64,000 nt of DNA from Brassica napus (lineage: Eukaryota; Streptophyta; Magnoliopsida; Brassicales; Brassicaceae), in contig NW_026014697.1 of assembly GCF_020379485.1 (NCBI RefSeq), positions 124,001 to 188,000 on the forward strand. The letters are read 5' to 3'. The position numbers and the translations under genes were made by a program. Shown one piece after another: positions 58,146 through 64,000 of this stretch; within the stretch, counting starts at the first letter, position 1, and every line of letters begins with the position of its first letter. The notes under the pieces were generated by a model, which made no database searches, was not told the origin of the DNA, and saw only the letters and a program-made list of their open reading frames with translations.

Positions 58146-59592
58146 CAGAGATCGAATCAAACGATCCAGAAGCACCGTCGTCACGGGACAGCTCATACAC
58201 CCTTGGTGTTGTGGTCGGCCTGCTCTGGGTCGACTTTCCCGTGTCTCCACGACCCTTCCTTGTCCTCCTTGCCGCTTAGGACATTCACTTTGGAAGTGTC
58301 CGCTTTGGCCGCAATGGAAACAAGTCCGAGAGCCGCTGCCACTGGATTGGCCCTGAGTCCGGCTTGGTCGAGTGCAATCTCGGATGGAATGATCCAAGCT
58401 GCCACATCTCACACAAGCTCCCATGGCTTTCCAGCATTCACCTGGATGGTTCTTACCACACTTGGGACATTCAGGTCGTCCACTAGAGGCCTTGCCTCCG
58501 TCAACCTGGTCCCACTTCCTCTTTCGGTCGTTAGTCTTACCCGTCGGGACAGACTGCGACTTTGTCTTAAGCTTGGCTTCCTCGGCCAAGTTAGACTCCA
58601 AAAGAGCTACACGTTCAACCAGCTCTCCGACGGTGCTGAAGGTGCAGATCGAACAGTGAGTTCTCAGCTCCGGCCTTAAGCCTCGAATGAACCGACGAAC
58701 CTGGACTGTCTCGTCCTCAAGTTCCCTTCCAACAAAACATCGGAGCCGGTTGAACTCCTCTTCGTACTCACGTACGGCCCTGCGGCCTTGGGTAAGGTCT
58801 AGGAATCTACCTTGCCAGACGGTCCCAAGCCTCTGCAGGAAAGTATTTGCGGTTGAATTCATCTTCGAAATCCGCAAAACTCTGGAGACTTCCATTGGTG
58901 CGCTTGTTCACAGCCAGCCACCAATTATGCGCGTCCCCTTCCAGGAAGTGAACCGCAATGTCTCTCTTGTAATCCTCGGGACAACGAGTTGAGCTGAAGT
59001 TTCGGACTAGCCTACTCCTCCACTCGTCTGCCTCAATAGGATCGGTGCTTCCTGAGAAATGCTTCGTCCCTAGACGGGAGATGTGCTGAAGAAAACTCAG
59101 ATAGTCCACCTTTTTCCCGGTCCTTTCTGGTGGATCAATCTCGATCACCTTGACCGTTTCCACAACTGGACCATTGGTGTTGGGGGCGGTTGTAGCCACA
59201 GGCGTAGCTTGGCCAACTGAGGAGTTCACTAATGGCGTGAACAATTGGGCCATAGCCGCCACATGAGTCCCCATTACCTTCATGGCCTCTAACAAGTCCT
59301 CTTTGGACAGTGTTGTGGTTACATTGGCCGTACCATCGGCCACTTTCTCACGCTGGCCACCATCACGGTTAGCGTTCGAGGATTCCACTTCCTCATCACT
59401 CTCCTGATGTTCCTGACCATCCTGTTGCGTCCCCGTAAGATTAGCCTGATCAGTTGGCAACACATTTTCAGCGTTAGCCGCGGCCGGATCGGTTTGCAAA
59501 CCGGACAGATTAGTTCCGTCCACGGCCACTTGGCTAGACTGACCGGCCATTCTCTTACTTCTTCGGGACTTTCCCGATTTGCATTTTCCAGC
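58146..59592 (-). pseudogene. gag of element F, exon 2 (frameshifted)
   Basis: The exon starts at the predicted acceptor with a basic stretch (KSGKSRRSKR), and the first internal ATG is at 59550. Capsid motifs are FLQHISRLGTKHF, WRSRLVRNF, HNWWLAVNKRTNGS and FNRKYFPAEAWDRL. A frameshift near 58815 follows, then FLDLTQGRRAVREYEEEFNRL and two knuckle groups (CPKCGKNHPGECW with CVRCGSLDHSIRDC; CFHCGQSGHFQSEC). A one-base deletion near 58262 causes a second frameshift before the conserved VYELSRDD end. Confidence 0.87.
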
Positions 59593-60937
59593 CTAAGGAT
59601 TCAGACAATGTTAGTACAAAACACACTAACATAAACAGAACAAAACAATCCCTAGACTAAGCAATCAAACCTCACCGTGTGACCTAATCAGCTGGCTGCG
59701 TGTGTGTGTGGACTAAATAACCCAACTATCCTAGAATCAAGCATGCTCTGATACCAACTTGTAAGACCCGTTCCTGGTCTCTTGACCCAACTAGATATGA
59801 ATGCTTACTTATTAATTTCTTTGCTTGTTTGATCCATTTTAAGTCTTTTATTTGCTAAGTCATATTCGAATATGAGGTTCATAAACAAAGGAACAGATTG
59901 CACAGTGGAATAACAATGTATAAACTTTGTATTACTAAGAAACATGAGATTCAATACACAACTTCTTAACAGTCTCATAGACAATCACTAGTTCATCCTT
60001 AGTATCATCTAACCACACGTTACATAGCCTCTCATCGACCGAGCCTTCACGGCTCCTTGGCTTGACCAGAACCATCCTTAGTTCCTGAAACCACAACCAG
60101 ATAAGCATTAATCATAACCAAGAATAGAACGGATTGATTCTACAATGCTTGGCTTGGTTCCTAGAACTTAGATAAACCTCAGTCAACATAATCATAAAAC
60201 GTATGAACCTACCTACCGTATCCTAAGTCATTCAACCAACCACCCCTTGACTTAGAATCAGATAGATAGTCCAGAATAGATAACAGAACACACGAACAGA
60301 TCCGGATCGTCCCCAAAGACCAATCCGTCTAACCGGATAGAATCTAGGTGCGACCGGCCAATGGAGTCCGGCTCGATGGCCCAACGGACTCCCTTACCTG
60401 ATCCAGCCTTAGGCCTGGATCCAATCGGCCGAGTAAGCCTCAAGCCTAATCCGGAAGGATTAGCAACCGGTCAGACCTTGCGACTCTACCTTGGCTTAGA
60501 CAAACCGTGACCTTGTCTTGACTAGACAAGCCATAGGCTGATCCATAAGGATCGGTCCTAACCTGTCCCGAAAGACACCGTTTCGAACATGTACCCTTTG
60601 GCCATTCGTGCCTCTTGGACACTCGTGACTCTTGACAACTCGTGCCCTTTGGGTCATTCCCAACCGTTCGTCCTAACCGCCCAGTCTTGGTGCGATCGGA
60701 TCATCCCACTAACCGACCCGTGTCTAGGCTAGCGGTTTGATTATGTTCGGCCAAAGCCTAGGGACGTGTCCCTTGGACTCAACCAACATAACCTTTCGTG
60801 TTTAACCAGAGAGAAGAGAAGAGAAACGAATTGAAACAGATAAGGAGAGCCGGATGGGACTTAGGAACCGAGCAGAGCCGCGGTGCGGTCGCATGGACCA
60901 TCTGTTCGGTCTGATGGAGCCACGGCCCATCACATAC
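59593..60937 (-). other. Predicted leader intron of element F
   Basis: Donor CACAAG|GTATGTGATGG in the 5' LTR and acceptor AATCCTTAG|GCTGG before gag, 1345 bp. It removes the LTR end and primer site and keeps the frame in phase 0 between exon 1 and exon 2. Confidence 0.68.
59745..59756 (-). other. Primer-binding site of element F (initiator tRNA-Met)
   Basis: TGGTATCAGAGC on the minus strand, three bases from the LTR, same as in element A. Confidence 0.85.
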
Positions 60938-60991
60938 CTTGTGAACCACGTCTGGGTTCTCCATGCTCTTCTCCTTGTCTTGATCTCCCAT
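60938..60991 (-). CDS. Gag exon 1 of element F, encoded in the LTR
   Basis: ATG at 60991 opens 18 codons (MGDQDKEKSMENPDVVHK) ending at the splice donor AAG|GTATGT. The 3' LTR copy at 45333-45386 differs at one residue (P for Q). The exon lies about 170 bp after the TATA box. Spliced to 59592 it supplies the start of Gag, because the basic gag N-terminus has no nearby ATG of its own. Confidence 0.65.
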
Positions 60992-61158
60992 TCTTGACCG
61001 GAGTTAGTTCTCAAACGATCAGAGTCGCCGGAACACAACACCACCACAATTGTCCTTTCTCTTGGCCGGAACTCTCTCTTTCTCTCTTTCTTTCTCTCTA
61101 CGGTTTCTTTGAGTATTTTACTCTGGAATTGGATAATGAAATCGACCAGAGAGCCCCC

Positions 61159-61167
61159 ATATTTATA
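61159..61167 (-). promoter_or_regulatory. TATA box in the 5' LTR of element F
   Basis: TATAAATAT on the minus strand, conserved with element A. Confidence 0.75.
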
Positions 61168-61775
61168 GAAAACGAGGGGGTAAGTCTTGCCCCATGAACA
61201 GGCATGACTTGCTAGCGAATGGGCACCATCGGCCAAGGGTTGTCCCCTTTCGGCCACTTGCATCCCTTCCCCTTTCTGATTGGGTTTGGGTCGGCCACAA
61301 GCCCAACCCACGCCCCAAGCCTCCTGGACTTAGCCCATGGCCTTGTCCTAAGACCCAACAGCCCATGGCCTCATGGCCGGACCTCACAGCCCGCCACTGA
61401 CCCGGACCCGGACCCGGACCATCGGCCTAAAGCCCGGACAGTCCGTCTAGTTGAGATGAGCTGACTCTCAGCTGCCTCAGCTGAGTGAGCTAGTAGTCCA
61501 GCTAGTGGAGCTGACCTAGTAGGGACTGAGCTGGAGTGAACTGAACCTAGCTTCCTTGAGCTGGCCGAGCTACTCGTCCACTTCGTCCAGCTACCGTCTT
61601 ACTCGTCCTAGCTGTCTCTTAGCTTGTATAAGGTTAAGTCTAAGTTTCCTTATGTCCTTAACCTTCTTTCTCGACCATGGACTGCTTGCCTTGATGTCCT
61701 AGGACTGGCTTGCACGTTTCCTCGAACCATGGCCGTCCCAACAATCCTACTCAGGATTGGGGGCGTGACAAGTGT

Positions 61776-62308
61776 TCCTGGTGTGTTTAGGCGTGTGATC
61801 AAGAGGATGGATTTGAGGCAGAAAGACAAGGAGAAGGCAAAGGAGAAAGAGAAGGAAGTCGCCCCTGGAGACCGAACTCCTAAGGTGAGAGGTGTGGCCA
61901 AGAGTAACCGGACAAGGCCGCGGATGATGGCCGTGACCAAAAATGGACCGTGGTAAGGGAAAAGCACCATGAGGACCGCGGCCATGGGAAGATGTGTGGT
62001 GATTGGGTTGATTCTGAAAATTGTGTAATTATTGTCGCCTATTGTGCAACTTGTGAACTTATGCGATTCTAGTGTGTGATCTATTTATTAGGATGATGAA
62101 TTATGTATGAACCTTGGTTATTATCTATGAAATATCTATTTGCCCTAGTCGATGTTGGATTGTTTAAGTGTGAATGTTGGAACCTCAAAACTCTGAAAAA
62201 GACTTAGAATTATTTAACACTTGAACTTGAATATGTAATGAAACTGGTTGCATTGTTTGGTGAGGCCGCGGTCTGGTTGGATTGGGGAATCCAGGATCAG
62301 GTCTTACA
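61776..62308 (+). mobile_element. 3' LTR of element E, second part
   Basis: It continues from 44154 after element F. It contains exon 1 (61807-61884) and donor CCTAAG|GTGAGAGG. The remaining U5 (to 62308) is AT-rich and ends TCTTACA, followed by the TCATC duplication. Confidence 0.9.
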
Positions 62309-62313
62309 TCATC

Positions 62314-63120
62314 AGTGGTGAAAACCTACCACAGGGTCGTTCATAACTCCCCTTGCACTTCCATGAAACTGCCTTCCTACACACATCTGCCCTTAAGGCT
62401 GTCTTGGCCTTTGGGAATGAATTCCGGTCATCTACCTTCTCTCCTCACCATTTGCGTGTGTTCTCAGGCCCTGGAGGATGCTTTGGGTGATAACCTCACG
62501 GATCAAAAGCCACCAGAAAGTCGTTCATAACTTCCCCCTTGATCTCTCCCAAAACTGCCTCTTTATGGTCTTGGATTGGGTATCCGACCAACTCCCTGTC
62601 TTTTATCTGTGTTTTCTTTGTGTTTCAGGGTGTAGGAGGAAGCCCTGGCGTGCCTGCAAAGGCACGGACTTGCCTGCCTTTTATAGAAGAAGGGGCAGTT
62701 ACCTTTCCAAAGGTTGCACCCTTACGATATCATTTCTGGCCATTGATTTAATCAATGGTCCAGATCACACCCTTTCGCCTCAAGCAGTTACCAGACGTCC
62801 TGGAACTGTCAAACCACTCCTGGACATGTCCAAAAACAAGCCCACACGGATTGCCGAAGCTCCTGGCTCAATCCCAAGAGCCAATCAGCCCATCGGTACA
62901 CACAGGTCGCCCACATGGCCCGACCACTATCCAGACCCGGCCCAACTGCCCATGACTTGAACACTCAGTCCAGCTGAGTTGAGCTGATCCCCAGCTGACC
63001 CAGCTGAGTGAGCTAGACCATCCAGCTCAGGGAGCTGACCTACACTTCAGTGAGCTACATTGAGCTGCACTCACTTCACCTAGCTGGTCGAGCTTGCTTA
63101 CTGCATCGCCCAGCTGTTAT
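62314..63120 (-). mobile_element. LTR H, continued after element E
   Basis: It continues the minus-sense LTR from 34465. It contains a TATA-like TTTTATAGAAG near 62679 and the AGCTG-rich U3 from about 62970. It is cut at 63120 by LTR G before its own end is reached, so the remainder lies outside the window. Confidence 0.85.
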
Positions 63121-64000
63121 TGTCATGTCCCCGATCCTAGATAGGATCGGCCGGACGGGCCATGGTGCGGGGAGACGCACCAGTCAGGTCATTAGACCTT
63201 GAGACAAGCGTATCATGGCCCTGAATGAAGGTTATGGGCATTAGTCAGCTGAGACTTAACCAGGATACGATGGAAACAAGGGTAAAGGAGCTGGGTGAGT
63301 GTTTAGGCAGCTGGACGAGTGTTGGTTTGAGTTCCATCAGCTCGGTTCAGCTGGTATTCAGTTCACCATGATCTGTTCAGCTCACAGGAGCTGGTGGGCT
63401 AGCTCAATAAGCTGGGAATAGCTGGAGGTCAGCTCAATCCAGTGAACGGTGCGTTCTGGTTCGGATCAGTGTGGGCGAGTCCGGGACGGTTACTGGGCGA
63501 GCCGATGGTCCGGGTGCAGGACGGTTCGACCAAATGGGTCTTAGGCTTGGGACAGGGAGCGGGCAAGCTCCCAGAGTGTGAGCTGAGGCTCAGTGATCGA
63601 TTTGCCAAAGGAAGAAAAGGGGAGAAACCGCCAAGGGGCGGTTATGGGACGGTTATGGGACGGTTTTGGGAAGAAGGGATGGGATTTTGGTAACTGTTCA
63701 CCCAGGCGGTTGGGGACAGTTTAAATCGTCCTCTCTCTCTCATTTCTGATCATTCTGGTCGGTTTTTACTCATTCCACACAGAGAGAAACACAGAGAAAA
63801 TTCAAGAGAGAAAGAGAGACACAAACCTTGGATCGGCCGATTTGATCCAAGAGATTGTTCTTGAGTGTTCCTGGTGTGTTTGGGCGTGTGATCAAGAGGA
63901 TGGATTTGAGACAGAAAGACAAGGAGAAGGCAAAGGAGAAAGAGAAGGAAGTCGCCCCTGGAGACCGAACTCCTAAGGTGAGAGGTGTGGCCAAGAGTAA
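63121..64000 (+). mobile_element. LTR G: start of another E-type element, runs off the window
   Basis: It starts TGTCATGTCCCCGATCC and follows the E LTR closely, including the TATA-like TTTAAAT near 63720, the CT-rich initiator region, exon 1 (63900-63977) and its intact donor CCTAAG|GTGAGAGG. The five bases before it are GTTAT, the expected left target duplication. Confidence 0.88.

Larger units (their letters stand above)
44155..61770 (-). mobile_element. Element F: Tekay/Del-like retrotransposon, minus strand, containing element I
   Basis: F is flanked by perfect AGTGT duplications (44150-44154 and 61771-61775) and has full-length LTRs at 44155-46132 and 59760-61770. The primer site is at 59745-59756. 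Gag and pol run on the minus strand and resemble element A closely. Element I splits the integrase at 47332-55904. Without I, F is about 9.0 kb. Coding regions have several stops and deletions. Confidence 0.93.
59760..61770 (-). mobile_element. 5' LTR of element F
   Basis: A 2011-bp LTR with the AGCTG-rich U3 (61445-61625), a TATA box (TATAAATAT, 61159-61167) and the coding exon 60938-60991. Compared with the 3' LTR it has small indels only. Confidence 0.92.
34466..62308 (+). mobile_element. Element E: Tekay/Del-like retrotransposon with intron-less 5' end, containing nested insertions
   Basis: E is flanked by perfect TCATC duplications (34461-34465 and 62309-62313), starts TGTCATCTCCCC and ends GATCAGGTCTTACA. 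Its order is a truncated 5' LTR (34466-35312), gag, intron, pol and 3' LTR. A solo LTR (37030-40128) and element F (44155-61770) are nested in it. With the nested elements removed it is about 7.1 kb. The 3' LTR is about 1.29 kb, while the 5' copy stops after about 0.85 kb at a splice-donor position and lacks the primer-binding site. Confidence 0.92.

Overview
This window is plant heterochromatin with no recognisable host gene. Everything that can be identified is Ty3/gypsy LTR retrotransposon sequence or a complex satellite, so the organism is a flowering plant. The LTR with tandem TACGTA-centred palindromes (47481-47880, 54764-55102) and the general style of the elements suggest Brassicaceae, probably Brassica or Raphanus. 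That placement is an inference from memory of the families, not a search result.

Layout. (1) 1-2000: the 3' end of a Ty3/gypsy polyprotein (integrase and tail) followed by a probable 3' LTR. (2) A satellite in three blocks, 2170-6409, 18189-22081 and 29357-32547, all in the same orientation. It is built from 31-bp sub-repeats plus a spacer of about 100 bp holding the palindrome GCCCACGTGGGC. Blocks 1 and 2 were one array, split by element A (6410-18188, minus strand), whose near-identical target duplications GTCAG/GTAAG rejoin the satellite cleanly. A carries solo LTR B (7411-10311, TSD GACTC) inside its 3' LTR. Blocks 2 and 3 are separated by a rearranged LTR block (22082-29356) that itself contains solo LTR C (22416-25515, TSD TTCCA). 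(3) 32548-64000: a four-level nest. LTR H (32548-34465 plus 62314-63120, minus strand) is broken by element E (34466-62308, plus strand, TSD TCATC). E holds a solo LTR in its protease region (37030-40128, TSD GTGCG), and its 3' LTR is broken by element F (44155-61770, minus strand, TSD AGTGT). F's integrase region is broken by a Tat-type element I (47332-55904, plus strand, TSD GAACA). A further LTR (G) starts at 63121 and runs out of the window.

Elements A, E and F belong to one chromovirus lineage (Tekay/Del-like: gag with zinc knuckles, protease, RT, RNase H, integrase, C-terminal chromodomain-like tail, initiator-tRNA-Met primer site). LTRs begin TGTCA(C/T)G and end TCTTACA in the sense direction.

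The most interesting observation is that these three elements appear to need two splicing events. The Gag start codon lies in the LTR, in a short first exon ending at a good 5' splice site. The predicted leader intron removes the LTR end and the primer-binding site and joins in phase to a basic gag exon. A second intron of about 90 bp, with in-frame stop codons, separates gag from protease and is conserved in all three copies. Element E carries the LTR exon fused directly to the gag exon with the leader intron missing, although the element as a whole has perfect target-site duplications. It looks like a genomic record of a spliced retrotransposon RNA that was reverse transcribed and integrated.

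All coding regions are broken by frameshifts, stops, deletions or lost catalytic residues. Element I is a Tat-lineage element lacking gag and most of protease; it keeps a broken antisense ORF with a plausible intron.
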